Source: JAKSSE01 sp045597645
GTDB taxonomy: Bacteria > Bacillota > Clostridia > Lachnospirales > Lachnospiraceae
Direction: 5' to 3'
NCBI GenBank assembly: GCA_045597645.1
Contig: JAZLKM010000025.1
Span: 6,267-70,266, forward strand
DNA length: 64,000 nt
The notes below the pieces were generated by a model. That model did no database searches, was not told where the DNA came from, and saw nothing but the letters and a program-made list of their open reading frames with translations. A program made the position numbers and the translations under genes. Positions 23,386-33,403 of this stretch are shown piece by piece. Numbering within the stretch: the first letter of the stretch is position 1; every line of letters starts with the position of its first letter.

Positions 23386-26292
23386 CTACGCCTTCAGCGC
23401 ATGTATGCTGTCAAACATATCCGCACTGGCCTTTATCTTGTCCTCATTGCCATATACTGCAAAGGCACCTGAACTCATGATAGATTCAATATACGGTGCG
23501 AGGGCCCTGATATCTTCTACGGTAGCTAGCCTCGTCTTGTCGCGGTCGGCCTGCATCTGCTCCTTGGTGCGACCTGTCATATAACTTGCCAGGCCTCTCT
23601 CTCCTTCTGTAGCAGGGGTAGGTGGTACATCCAGCTCACCGAATGCACCTATGACATATTTAGTCATATCTCTGTCAGAGCAGTTGAAATTCTTAACATA
23701 CTCCACTGTATTTTTGAAAATCTCATCAGTCTCAGTCAGGTTAGGATCCCGGTATGACATAAGATATGCATCTCCGGTAATGCCAAATCCACTCATGGCA
23801 CCATAGGCACCGCCCTTTACCCTAATATTTATCCACAGATAGTCGTAGCTAAGTATTACCTTCAACACACGCAGTGCTGCATCATACTCAAGTCCGCTCT
23901 CTACAAAGTTTCCGCATCTAGCCACGTACTGCACCATTGATGCATCAGTTATACCCTCTGTGGCCTTTGTAACCTCCGGAACATAAGTGTCTGAGGCTGC
24001 CTCTCCAGCATACATCTGACCTGCGAAGCTCTCCGCATCTTTCATGGCTGTCTTTCTGTAGCTCTCCTCCGCAGTCACCGATATGAGCATCCTCTCTCTC
24101 ACGAATATCCTCTTGCAAATATCATAGAGCTTAATGGCCAGCATACCCTTGCGTTCCTCGTAATCATTCATGATTTCACTTAGGAACTTATAGAACTCAT
24201 AGCCACTGGTCATCTCAGACTTTCTACCTCTTGGTGAATACTGCGCCATAGCGCGCCCCATTGCAAAAAGGTGCCCTGCATTCTGGAACTTCATCTCAAG
24301 ACTTGAAACTATCTCCATCAGCACCTCATATAGTCTGTCTGTGTCGGAAAAATCTGTCTGCAGCAAGGTTTCCTTCAATAGGTCCTGGGTAGCTGATACA
24401 TTTTTGTATAGTGTCTTATATTTTGCACTGAAAAATATCCTGCAGTCCCCTGCAGAATTCGGATATGCATCAAGGCAGGTAGACATGCCACCTGAAATGA
24501 GATTCATTGCATTATACAGCTCAGCATAACTCCTGTCAGAGGTGTCAAGCATACCAAGCACCTTGCTAAGCAATGCTGCTATCTGCAAATCCTCCTGGCC
24601 AAAATCCGAAATATCATATATATAGTGAGCGTATGCTATACCGTTTGTGTCGATATCATGGTAAAGCATCGGCACCTTTCCAGCCTTGCATTCTCTATTC
24701 TTTATAGGTCTCGTCTGCTTTTTTATATCATCTCTGGTCAAAAGCGGCAGGCACTCCATAGTCTCTTCATCGTCAGGTGTGCTCTGATACTCCTTCAGAT
24801 GTGCAGTAGATGCCACTATCTCATCTACCTCACTAGAAGTAAGTTGCGACTTATACTCTGCCAGCTGCTTTCTCAGCTCTTCCTCCTGCGCTGCCCCAAG
24901 GCCCTTTTTAGGACACAATGTCATCGAGAGTGCATGGGCATTGTCCAGCAAATATTTTTCAATGATACTCTCAAAGTATCCATTATCAATATCCGCCTCA
25001 AGCTCATCGTAGAGCCCCAAGAGCTTCATGTAGCTAAATGGCTGGTCATCATCATATAGCCAGGTCTCCAGCATATTAAGCCCATACATAAGCCCCCTCG
25101 GCCAACGTCCAAAGTCAGCCTCCCTGAACTTAAATGCACTGCTGACAATCGAGCCCTTTATTGCATCCTTATCCAGCTCACCCTCAATCTGTTTTTTCAA
25201 GGTATCACGAATAACCTTGATAAACTCTTCCTTCTGGTCCTCATTTGCATTCTTAGCAATTACAGAGAACATAGGCTGACGAAGCCCCGAATCATATCCG
25301 CCCATGATATCATGGCCTATTCCAGCTCTGATTAGTGCGTTTCTAATAGGCGCCGCCGGGCTTGAAAGAAGCACCTCATCCAATACCTCCATTGCTACGC
25401 AAAGCTTTGCATCGGCAGCATCTCCCACACTCACGGAGTATGACAGGTAGGTATTATCCTCCTCTTCCTCCTCATCAGAGATTGGATAACAATCAGCTTC
25501 ATCTTTCATTACATCAAAAGCTGACACAGCAGGAATGCTGGTGTCAATCTCGATGGCATCAAAAGCTGACAAGTAGTTCTCATCTATCCATGCCAGTTCA
25601 TTCTCCATATCCATATCACCATAGATATAAATATATGAGTTGCTCGGGTGGTATAATGTCTTATGAAAATCAAGAAACTGCTCATAGCTAAGGTCTGGGA
25701 TATTCTTAGGATCACCTCCAGACTCATAAAAGTATCCGTTAGTTGGATAGAGGCCGCTAAGTATTTTCCTCTGCAATACCTCCTCAGGGCTGGAAAATGC
25801 GCCCTTCATCTCGTTATATACGACACCGTTTATAGTGAGCTCATCGTCCTTGTCATTCAGCTCATAGTGCCATCCCTCCTGGCGGAAAATCTCCTCGTGG
25901 ACATAGATATTTGGATAAAATACTGCATCCAGATACACGTCCATCAGATTCCTGAAGTCCGCATAGTTGCAGCTTGCTATAGGATAAACAGTCTTATCCG
26001 GATAGGTCATTGCATTAAGAAAAGTATTTAAACTTCCCTTCGCAAGCTCTACAAACGGGTCCTTCAGCGGGTATTTCTTTGAACCGCACAGTACAGAGTG
26101 CTCCAGAATGTGAGCATTACCTGTAGAATTGCGGCTAGGTGTCCTAAATCCTATATAGAATACTTTGTTCTCGTCATCATTTGAAACACAGGCTATCTTG
26201 GCACCTGTCTTTTCATGAATCAGGTAAGTGCCTGTGCTGTGTATATCTGAAAGATTCTCTTCTTTTATTACCTTATATCCTTTTACGTTCAT
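23386..26292 (-). CDS. M16C family zinc metallopeptidase (presequence-protease-like)
   Basis: A 968-residue cytoplasmic peptidase of the insulinase/M16C type, which degrades peptides inside a closed chamber. The inverted zinc motif HILEH lies in NAHILEHSVLCGSKKYP near residue 80, followed by the family block DPFVELAKGSLNTFLNAMTYPDKTVYP. The second half is the usual inactive M16 repeat, and RVKGGAYGAM provides the substrate-anchoring Arg/Tyr region near residue 830. It is full length. A 36-base gap separates it from DUF1015, and era follows. No secretion signal is present. Confidence 0.94.
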   Translation of the reverse strand: MNVKGYKVIKEENLSDIHSTGTYLIHEKTGAKIACVSNDDENKVFYIGFRTPSRNSTGNAHILEHSVLCGSKKYPLKDPFVELAKGSLNTFLNAMTYPDKTVYPIASCNYADFRNLMDVYLDAVFYPNIYVHEEIFRQEGWHYELNDKDDELTINGVVYNEMKGAFSSPEEVLQRKILSGLYPTNGYFYESGGDPKNIPDLSYEQFLDFHKTLYHPSNSYIYIYGDMDMENELAWIDENYLSAFDAIEIDTSIPAVSAFDVMKDEADCYPISDEEEEEDNTYLSYSVSVGDAADAKLCVAMEVLDEVLLSSPAAPIRNALIRAGIGHDIMGGYDSGLRQPMFSVIAKNANEDQKEEFIKVIRDTLKKQIEGELDKDAIKGSIVSSAFKFREADFGRWPRGLMYGLNMLETWLYDDDQPFSYMKLLGLYDELEADIDNGYFESIIEKYLLDNAHALSMTLCPKKGLGAAQEEELRKQLAEYKSQLTSSEVDEIVASTAHLKEYQSTPDDEETMECLPLLTRDDIKKQTRPIKNRECKAGKVPMLYHDIDTNGIAYAHYIYDISDFGQEDLQIAALLSKVLGMLDTSDRSYAELYNAMNLISGGMSTCLDAYPNSAGDCRIFFSAKYKTLYKNVSATQDLLKETLLQTDFSDTDRLYEVLMEIVSSLEMKFQNAGHLFAMGRAMAQYSPRGRKSEMTSGYEFYKFLSEIMNDYEERKGMLAIKLYDICKRIFVRERMLISVTAEESYRKTAMKDAESFAGQMYAGEAASDTYVPEVTKATEGITDASMVQYVARCGNFVESGLEYDAALRVLKVILSYDYLWINIRVKGGAYGAMSGFGITGDAYLMSYRDPNLTETDEIFKNTVEYVKNFNCSDRDMTKYVIGAFGELDVPPTPATEGERGLASYMTGRTKEQMQADRDKTRLATVEDIRALAPYIESIMSSGAFAVYGNEDKIKASADMFDSIHALKA

Positions 26293-26328
26293 CTAATATT
26301 ATTCCTCGTTATTTAGCAATGTATGAAC

Positions 26329-27579
26329 TCACGGCAAGTCGCGCTCAATCTCATGTATGAAAAGTCCGCTTCGTAGCTTTGGCTCAAACCAGGTAGACTT
26401 AGGCGGCATAAGCAGACCTGCATCCGCCACATCAAAAAGCTCAGATATCGATGTCGGGTACATTGCAAATGCCACCTTACAGTCTAGGCTGCATCTGCGC
26501 TCAAGTTCTTTAAGTCCTCTGATTCCACCTACAAAATCTATTCTGTTATCAGTCTTTGGATCAGCTATTCCCAGGATTGGATTAAGCACCAGATTCTGAA
26601 GCAATGAAACATCCAGAGCCTCTACCGGATCCGTTGGGATGTCCTTTGGATTAACCTTGCAAAGGTACCATTTTCCATCAATATACATCGAAAACTCGCC
26701 CTTTGATGCAGGCCTTACCTGCTCCGTTGTGGCTTGCCCCACTTCTACTACATCACCAATCTTTGCAATAAATTCTGCACTGCTCAGTCCGTTCAGGTCC
26801 TTAACCACCCTGTTATAGTCAAATATTTTGAGCTCGTCATCAGGGAAGAGAACTGACAGGAAGAAATTGAACTCCTCATTTCCTGTATAGCCTGGATTGG
26901 CCTCCCTGCGCAGCTTGCTTACCTTTACTGCTGATGCTGCCCTGTGGTGCCCATCGGCAATATAAATCTGGCTTATGCCATCAAAAGCCGTCTTTATAGC
27001 TGCCACATCAGACTCATCGCTTATCACGTGTACAGTATGAGTGATTCCATCCTCGGATGTAAAATCATATACCGGCTCCGTAGCCGCCACCTTTTTTGTA
27101 ATCTCTGACAGTGCGGTATTCCTTCTATATGCCAGGAAAATTGGACCTGTCTGGCAGCTTGTGGTATCCACATGCCTAATACGGTCCGCCTCCTTTTCAG
27201 CCCTGGTATTCTCGTGCTTTTTGATGACTCCGTTATCATAGTCATCTACAGAAGAAGCCGCCACTATACCTGTCTGTGTGCGGCCATCCATAGTCAGAGA
27301 ATATAGGTAATAGCAAGGTGCATCATCGCGGATGAATCTGCCATCTGCTATCATCTCACGAAGCATCTCGTCTGCCTTGGCATAGACCTCGGGAGCATAC
27401 ATATCATGGCCTGGCTCAAACTGAGTCTCGGGTCTATCAATGTTCAAAAAAGAATCCTTATTATCCTTTACTACCTCGCGTGCTTCCTCCCTGTTATAAA
27501 CATCATAAGGCAGTGCCGCTATAAGCACTGCCTTATCCTTTGAAGGACGGATTGCACAAAATGGTCTGATGTCTGCCAT
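26329..27579 (-). CDS. DUF1015 domain protein
   Basis: A 416-residue protein of the DUF1015 family, widespread in anaerobes and commonly adjacent to serine biosynthesis genes. Recognisable blocks are FCAIRPSKDKA, ALPYDVYNREEAREV, RPETQF, YIADGHHRAASAV and FIHEIERDLP at the end. The central ADGHHR motif suggests a catalytic or ligand site, but the activity is not established in this family as far as I know. It starts 31 bases after serA and ends 36 bases before the M16C gene; the serC-serA-DUF1015 order implies a job tied to phosphoserine metabolism. Confidence 0.9.
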   Translation of the reverse strand: MADIRPFCAIRPSKDKAVLIAALPYDVYNREEAREVVKDNKDSFLNIDRPETQFEPGHDMYAPEVYAKADEMLREMIADGRFIRDDAPCYYLYSLTMDGRTQTGIVAASSVDDYDNGVIKKHENTRAEKEADRIRHVDTTSCQTGPIFLAYRRNTALSEITKKVAATEPVYDFTSEDGITHTVHVISDESDVAAIKTAFDGISQIYIADGHHRAASAVKVSKLRREANPGYTGNEEFNFFLSVLFPDDELKIFDYNRVVKDLNGLSSAEFIAKIGDVVEVGQATTEQVRPASKGEFSMYIDGKWYLCKVNPKDIPTDPVEALDVSLLQNLVLNPILGIADPKTDNRIDFVGGIRGLKELERRCSLDCKVAFAMYPTSISELFDVADAGLLMPPKSTWFEPKLRSGLFIHEIERDLP

Positions 27580-27610
27580 TTCTACATTCCCCGTTTCTAG
27601 AATCTCGTTA

Positions 27611-28771
27611 TTACATTACACGTACACGAAGTACGCTGTCGATTGCCTTAAGCTTGCCGATTACGCTCTCAGGAATCTGAGCATCGCAATCAAGAAGTGC
27701 ATATGCATACTCACCCTTGCTGTTATTGAACATACCAGCAACGTTTATGTCTGCATCTCCCAATATGGTAGTAAACTGAGCGATCACTCCCTTTACATTC
27801 TTGTGCATGATACCTACACGAGCTACAGTGTTGCACTTGCCCATGTTACAATCCGGATAGTTTACTGAGTGAGTAATATTTCCATTCTCGAGGAAATCCT
27901 GAATCTCCTGAGCAGCCATTACTGCACAGTTATCCTCTGCCTCCTCAGTAGAAGCTCCAAGGTGTGGTGTAAGAAGTACACCCGGCTTGCCTGCTGTGGT
28001 TGGGTTCGCAAAATCTGATACATATTTTCTAAGCTTACCAGCCTCAAGAGCTGCAAGTACAGCAGGCTCATCAACCAGAAGGTCACGAGCAAAGTTAAGA
28101 ATTACAGTGCTCGGCTTCATAAGCGCGATTGCTTCCTTGCTAATCATGCCCTTGGTTGCATCCATAAGCGGTACATGAATGGTGATGAAATCACACTCAC
28201 GGTAAATATCATTAACGTCAGTCACGTGGCGAACGCTGCGTGAAAGACTCCATGCTGCATTTACGGAAATATACGGGTCATAACCGTATACATCCATCCC
28301 AAGATGTGTAGCTGCATTTGCAACAAGTACACCGATTGCTCCAAGGCCGATTACACCAAGCTTCTTGCCTGCAATCTCAGTACCTGCAAAATTCTTCTTT
28401 TCCTTCTCAGCAGTCTTTGCAATATTTTCATCTGCTGCATTAGCTGCGCACCAGTCAAGACCACCCTTGATATCGCGGCTTGCAAGAAGCATACCTGCAA
28501 ATACCATCTCTTTTACAGCGTTTGCATTAGCTCCTGGAGTATTAAATACTACAATACCTTTCTCAGCACACTTATCGAGCGGAATATTGTTAACACCTGC
28601 TCCTGCACGAGCTACTGCAACTACACTTGAAGGCAGATCCATGTCATGCATTGCTGCACTTCTTACGAGAATGGCATCAGCCTCGTTGATATCGTCAGTC
28701 TTCTCATAATTAGCAGAAAACTTTGACAGGCCTACTGCTGAAATTGGGTTAAGGCAATTATACTTATACAT
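27611..28771 (-). CDS. serA: D-3-phosphoglycerate dehydrogenase
   Basis: SerA takes 3-phosphoglycerate to 3-phosphohydroxypyruvate with NAD, the first step of serine synthesis. The 386-residue protein has a Rossmann cofactor motif in LGVIGLGAIGVLVAN, catalytic residues in ARAGAGVNNIPLD and LLTPHLGAST, and a C-terminal ACT domain (VARVGIMHKNVKGVIAQ) that usually binds serine for feedback control. It is of the compact type without the extra intervening domain. The ATG overlaps the last base of the serC stop (TAATG), so serC and serA are coupled. Confidence 0.95.
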   Translation of the reverse strand: MYKYNCLNPISAVGLSKFSANYEKTDDINEADAILVRSAAMHDMDLPSSVVAVARAGAGVNNIPLDKCAEKGIVVFNTPGANANAVKEMVFAGMLLASRDIKGGLDWCAANAADENIAKTAEKEKKNFAGTEIAGKKLGVIGLGAIGVLVANAATHLGMDVYGYDPYISVNAAWSLSRSVRHVTDVNDIYRECDFITIHVPLMDATKGMISKEAIALMKPSTVILNFARDLLVDEPAVLAALEAGKLRKYVSDFANPTTAGKPGVLLTPHLGASTEEAEDNCAVMAAQEIQDFLENGNITHSVNYPDCNMGKCNTVARVGIMHKNVKGVIAQFTTILGDADINVAGMFNNSKGEYAYALLDCDAQIPESVIGKLKAIDSVLRVRVM

Positions 28772-29853
28772 TATGAATTCTCCTTCTCGAAGTTTCTCAT
28801 GAACTCAACTAACTTCTCTACACCCTCGATTGGCATTGCATTGTAGATAGATGCACGCATACCACCTACTGAGCGATGTCCCTTGAGGTTAACGAATCCA
28901 GCTGCAGTGCTCTCCTTTACAAACTTTGCATCCAGCTCATCATTTCCAGTTACAAAAGGTACGTTCATGAGTGAACGATCCTTCTTCTCTACAGTTCCCT
29001 TGAACATCTTAGACTCATCAAGGAAATCATAGAGAATCTTAGCCTTCTTCTCATTGTTTGCCTTGATTGCCTCAAGTCCACCCTGCTTCTTAATCCACTT
29101 GAATACTTTTCCACAAATATAAATGGTATAGCATGGAGGAGTGTTGTAAAGAGAATCATTGTCAGCCTGAGTCTTCCACTTAAGCATGGTAGGTGTACCT
29201 GGAAGGCACTCATCGGTGATAAGGTCCTCTCTAATGATTGCAATAACTGCACCTGCAGGTCCAACGTTCTTCTGAACACCGCCATATACGCAAGCATACT
29301 TAGATACATCGACAGGCTCTGACAAAAAGCATGATGAAATATCTGATACGAGATCTACGCCCTTGCAGTTTGGAAGCTCCCAGAACTTGGTACCATAAAT
29401 GGTATTGTTCTCGCAGATGTATACATAATCCATATCATCTGTGATTGGAAGGTCTGAGCAGTCCGGGATATAGCTGAAGGTCTTGTCAGCTGAAGATGCA
29501 AGCTCAACAGCCTCACCATAAATCTTAGCCTCCTGATATGCCTTCTTAGCCCACTGACCGGTGATTACATATCCTGCCTTCTTGTTCTTCATCATGTTCA
29601 TTGGAACCTCTGCGAAGAACTGTGATGCTCCACCCTGAAGGAAAAGTACCTTATAGTTATCCGGAATGTTCATGATTTCTCTAAGGTCTGCTTCAGCTTC
29701 CTTGATTATCTGATCATATACCTTGGATCTGTGGCTCATCTCCATTACTGACTGGCCGGATCCCTTGTAATCCATCATTTCTGCTGCTGCCTCCTGAAGT
29801 ACCTCCTCTGGAAGCATTGCTGGACCTGCTGAAAAGTTAAACACTCTGCTCAT
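28771..29853 (-). CDS. serC: Phosphoserine aminotransferase
   Basis: A PLP enzyme of 360 residues that converts 3-phosphohydroxypyruvate and glutamate to phosphoserine. MSRVFNFSAGPAMLPEEVL is the standard N-terminus; FLQGGASQFFAEVPMNM and the PLP lysine in YGGVQKNVGPAGAVI follow, and FVNLKGHRSVGGMRASIYN closes the protein. AGGAGG precedes the ATG. SerB is not in the window. It lies between ilvB (87 bases upstream) and the coupled serA. Confidence 0.96.
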   Translation of the reverse strand: MSRVFNFSAGPAMLPEEVLQEAAAEMMDYKGSGQSVMEMSHRSKVYDQIIKEAEADLREIMNIPDNYKVLFLQGGASQFFAEVPMNMMKNKKAGYVITGQWAKKAYQEAKIYGEAVELASSADKTFSYIPDCSDLPITDDMDYVYICENNTIYGTKFWELPNCKGVDLVSDISSCFLSEPVDVSKYACVYGGVQKNVGPAGAVIAIIREDLITDECLPGTPTMLKWKTQADNDSLYNTPPCYTIYICGKVFKWIKKQGGLEAIKANNEKKAKILYDFLDESKMFKGTVEKKDRSLMNVPFVTGNDELDAKFVKESTAAGFVNLKGHRSVGGMRASIYNAMPIEGVEKLVEFMRNFEKENS

Positions 29854-29940
29854 TTCTTTATCCTCCTATTAAGCGCTATGCTTATTGATTTATGATTATG
29901 ACACTCCGTTCCCCGATAGCAATTAAGATTTTTCATTAAC

Positions 29941-31617
29941 TTAACCGATGTCATCGTCATCGAAGCATTCACTGATGGATGTGCCAGGTGATACCATCGG
30001 CCATACCTTTTCATCCTTAGGAATCCTTGCGTCTATGACTGAAACCGTCGCCTCCGATTGTAATGCTTTTTCAAGGGCCTTGTCAAACTCATCTTTGGTA
30101 TTGCAAAGATATGCAGTAGCCCCCATCGCCTCTGACAGCTTTACAAAATCAACACCGTCATCCAGCACAGTTGCTGAGTATCGTTCTCCATAATAAAGAT
30201 TCTGCCATTGACGTACCATTCCAAGAACGCGGTTGTCTACAATTATCTCTATAAGCTTAATATTCTGACGGACAGCGGTTGCTATCTCGTTCATATTCAT
30301 TCTAAAGCAGCCATCTCCTGCTATATTTATTACAGTCTGGTCAGGATTACCTACTGCAGCTCCAATTGCAGCTCCCAGTCCATATCCCATAGTGCCAAGT
30401 CCACCGCTTGATAGAAAATGTCTCGGTTTGCTGTACTTATAGTACTGAGCTGCCCACATCTGATGCTGGCCTACCTCTGTTACCATAATTGCATCACCCT
30501 TTGTGGCTCTGTAGGTGCTCTCGATGATATATGGCCCTGTCAGGATATCAGCTGCCGGCGGCTTCTGCGAACCAAACTCGATTCTGGCTCTGCACTCCTT
30601 CATCCAGTCGTCACGCTCCACCTTTTCAAGCTTCGCATTAAGTGCTGCTAAAGTCTGCTTTACATCTCCGATTATGCTGGCATCAGTCCTAACATTCTTG
30701 TTAATCTCTGCCGGATCAATATCCAGCTGAAGTATCTTAGCGTCCTTCGCAAACGTGCTCGGATTGCCCAATACTCTGTCAGAAAATCTGGTTCCCACTG
30801 CTATAAGCAGGTCACATGCACACACTGTCTGATTTGCAGCTTTAGTTCCATGCATTCCAAGCATTCCTAAGTATCGGCTGTCTGTGCCATCAAATGCGCC
30901 CTTGCCCATAAGAGTGTCACATACCGGTGCGTCAATTTTCTCTGTGAAAATCTTAAGCTCCTCTGAAGCTCCGGATATCGAAGCTCCGCCACCTACAAAT
31001 ACAACTGGACGTTCAGATGCATTTATCAGCTTGACTGCCTCGTTTATTGCTTCCTCTGTGATATCTTTGATATGTACAGGAGCCTTCTGCGCCGGCTCTG
31101 GCACATACTCTGTAATAGCTGCTGTAACGTCCTTAGTAATATCTACAAGTACCGGGCCCGGTCTGCCGTCAGTAGCTATCTTAAATGCTCGTCTAATTGT
31201 CGGGGCGAGATTCTCAATATCCTTTACTATAAAGTTGTGCTTTGTAATAGGGGTTGTAATACCTGCTATATCCACCTCCTGGAAACTGTCTTTTCCAAGA
31301 AGAGGCTTCGTAACATTACAAGTAATTGCCACTACCGGCACACTGTCCATGTACGCAGTTGCTATTCCTGTAACAAGGTTGGTAGCTCCTGGTCCTGATG
31401 TAGCAAAGCACACTCCTACTTTTCCTGTACTTCTGGCGTACCCATCAGCAGCATGGCTTGCGCCTTGCTCATGGCTGGTCAGTACGTGGTGTATTTCTTC
31501 ATGCTTGTAGAGCGCGTCATATACATTAAGGATAGCTCCCCCCGGATAACCGAAAATGGTGTCTACCCCCTGCTCCTTTAAGCATTCTATTAAGATTTCT
31601 GATCCGTTTAGCTGCAT
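29941..31617 (-). CDS. ilvB: Acetolactate synthase large subunit
   Basis: A ThDP enzyme that condenses pyruvate to acetolactate (or acetohydroxybutyrate) for branched-chain amino acids. The 558 residues have the activating glutamate in TSHEQGASHAADGYAR, GDGCFRMNMNEIATA as the ThDP/Mg motif, and the ALS-specific NRVLGMVRQWQ block. No small regulatory subunit (ilvN) accompanies it here, so valine control must come from elsewhere or be missing. It follows ilvD (82-base gap) and precedes serC, on the same strand. The late segment KLSEAMGATAYLCNTKDEF is typical of anabolic ALS rather than AlsS. Confidence 0.95.
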   Translation of the reverse strand: MQLNGSEILIECLKEQGVDTIFGYPGGAILNVYDALYKHEEIHHVLTSHEQGASHAADGYARSTGKVGVCFATSGPGATNLVTGIATAYMDSVPVVAITCNVTKPLLGKDSFQEVDIAGITTPITKHNFIVKDIENLAPTIRRAFKIATDGRPGPVLVDITKDVTAAITEYVPEPAQKAPVHIKDITEEAINEAVKLINASERPVVFVGGGASISGASEELKIFTEKIDAPVCDTLMGKGAFDGTDSRYLGMLGMHGTKAANQTVCACDLLIAVGTRFSDRVLGNPSTFAKDAKILQLDIDPAEINKNVRTDASIIGDVKQTLAALNAKLEKVERDDWMKECRARIEFGSQKPPAADILTGPYIIESTYRATKGDAIMVTEVGQHQMWAAQYYKYSKPRHFLSSGGLGTMGYGLGAAIGAAVGNPDQTVINIAGDGCFRMNMNEIATAVRQNIKLIEIIVDNRVLGMVRQWQNLYYGERYSATVLDDGVDFVKLSEAMGATAYLCNTKDEFDKALEKALQSEATVSVIDARIPKDEKVWPMVSPGTSISECFDDDDIG

Positions 31618-31699
31618 TATATTATCTCACTTTGTATGGCTTATAATTTCTTTATATGAAGCAAATCTATGCTTCACGCTTTACTTTTTCTGATTAAGA

Positions 31700-33364
31700 T
31701 TATTTTACTTCAAGTACCGCACCGCGGTTTCCAGAAGTAACCATCTTCTCATATCTGCTAAGGTAGCCTGTGGTTACCTTAGGCTCTCTTGGCTGCCACT
31801 TAGCTTTTCTTGCTGCCATTTCCTCATCGCTCACCTTAACATCAAGCTTCATGGCTGGAATATCTATCGAAATGATATCACCTTCCTCTACCAACGCGAT
31901 TGGTCCGCCTACTGCTGCCTCTGGTGACACATGTCCAATTGATGCTCCGCGGCTTGCGCCTGAGAATCTACCATCGGTAATAAGTGCAACTGAGCTTCCT
32001 AATCCCATTCCGGCAATTGCAGATGTTGGATTGAGCATCTCTCTCATACCAGGGCCACCCTTCGGTCCCTCATAGCGAATGACTACTACGTCTCCAGCTA
32101 CGATTTTTCCACCCTTGATTGCTGCTATCGCATCTTCCTCGCAGTCAAATACTCTAGCCGGTCCCTCGTGTACCATCATTTCCTCAACTACTGCTGAGCG
32201 CTTTACTACTGATCCATCCGGTGCCAGATTACCCTTGAGTACTGCAAGTCCACCTGTTGTTGAATATGGATTATCTACAGTACGGATAACTTCAGGGTTG
32301 CGATTTACTGCGTTTGCAATATTCTCTCCCACTGTTTTTCCGGTAACTGTCATACAATCAGTATTGAGAAGTCCTATGTCTGCAAGCTCTTTCATTACAG
32401 CCCACACACCGCCTGCCTCATTGAGGTCTTCCATATAGGTAGGACCTGCCGGAGCGAGGTGGCACAGATTAGGTGTCTTCTCTGAAATCGGGTTAGCAAA
32501 TGCTATATCAAAGTCAAAACCAATCTCATGAGCGATTGCCGGAAGATGCAGCATTGAGTTGGTTGAGCAACCAAGCGCCATATCTACGGTAAGCGCATTC
32601 ATAATAGCATCCTTGGTCATAATGTCTCTTGCAGTGATACCCTTTTTCCAAAGGTCCATTACTGCCATACCAGCATGCTTTGCAAGGCGGATTCTCTCTG
32701 AATAAACTGCCGGAATGGTTCCGTTTCCACGAAGTCCCATTCCCAGAGCCTCAGTCAGGCAGTTCATTGAATTTGCAGTATACATACCTGAGCATGAGCC
32801 GCAGGTCGGGCATACCTTTTCTACAAACTCCTCCACATCATCCTCTGTCATAGTACCTGCCGCATATGATCCAACAGCCTCAAACATAGAAGACAGGCTT
32901 CTCTTCTGGCCATGTACATGTCCTGCGAGCATCGGTCCACCTGATACAAATACGGTTGGAAGGTTGAGTCTAGCTGCTGCCATCAGGAGACCTGGCACAT
33001 TCTTGTCGCAGTTAGGTACCATTACAAGTGCGTCAAACTGGTGTGCAATAGCCATGCACTCAGTTGAGTCTGCTATAAGGTCACGGGTTACAAGGGAATA
33101 CTTCATTCCAACATGTCCCATTGCTATTCCATCACATACTGCTATAGCCGGAAACACTACAGGCACACCGCCTGCTTCTGCTACTCCGAGCTTTACAGCA
33201 TCGACAATCTTATCAATATTCATATGGCCCGGTACTATCTCATTGTATGAGCTTACAATACCTACCATTGGCTTTTTCATTTCCTCTGCGGTAAAGCCCA
33301 GTGCGTTGAAAAGGCTTCGCGCTGGTGCCTGCTGCATACCTGCTCTTGCATTATCACTGACCAT
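31700..33364 (-). CDS. ilvD: Dihydroxy-acid dehydratase
   Basis: IlvD dehydrates 2,3-dihydroxy-acids to 2-keto-acids in valine and isoleucine synthesis, using an oxygen-sensitive Fe-S cluster. Cluster cysteines lie in PNCDKNVPGLL and CPTCGSCSGMYTANSMN, with TDGRFSGASRG near the C-terminus. I start it at the ATG at 33364 (MVSDNARAGMQQAPARS), since GGAGGA lies seven bases upstream; the in-frame ATG at 33403 abuts the leuB end and lacks such a site. It is about 554 residues, normal for the family. leuB-ilvD-ilvB forms a compact minus-strand set. Confidence 0.96.
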   Translation of the reverse strand: MVSDNARAGMQQAPARSLFNALGFTAEEMKKPMVGIVSSYNEIVPGHMNIDKIVDAVKLGVAEAGGVPVVFPAIAVCDGIAMGHVGMKYSLVTRDLIADSTECMAIAHQFDALVMVPNCDKNVPGLLMAAARLNLPTVFVSGGPMLAGHVHGQKRSLSSMFEAVGSYAAGTMTEDDVEEFVEKVCPTCGSCSGMYTANSMNCLTEALGMGLRGNGTIPAVYSERIRLAKHAGMAVMDLWKKGITARDIMTKDAIMNALTVDMALGCSTNSMLHLPAIAHEIGFDFDIAFANPISEKTPNLCHLAPAGPTYMEDLNEAGGVWAVMKELADIGLLNTDCMTVTGKTVGENIANAVNRNPEVIRTVDNPYSTTGGLAVLKGNLAPDGSVVKRSAVVEEMMVHEGPARVFDCEEDAIAAIKGGKIVAGDVVVIRYEGPKGGPGMREMLNPTSAIAGMGLGSSVALITDGRFSGASRGASIGHVSPEAAVGGPIALVEEGDIISIDIPAMKLDVKVSDEEMAARKAKWQPREPKVTTGYLSRYEKMVTSGNRGAVLEVK

Positions 33365-33403
33365 TATATTTTCCTCCGTGTTTTCGATGGCACTTCGGCG
33401 CAT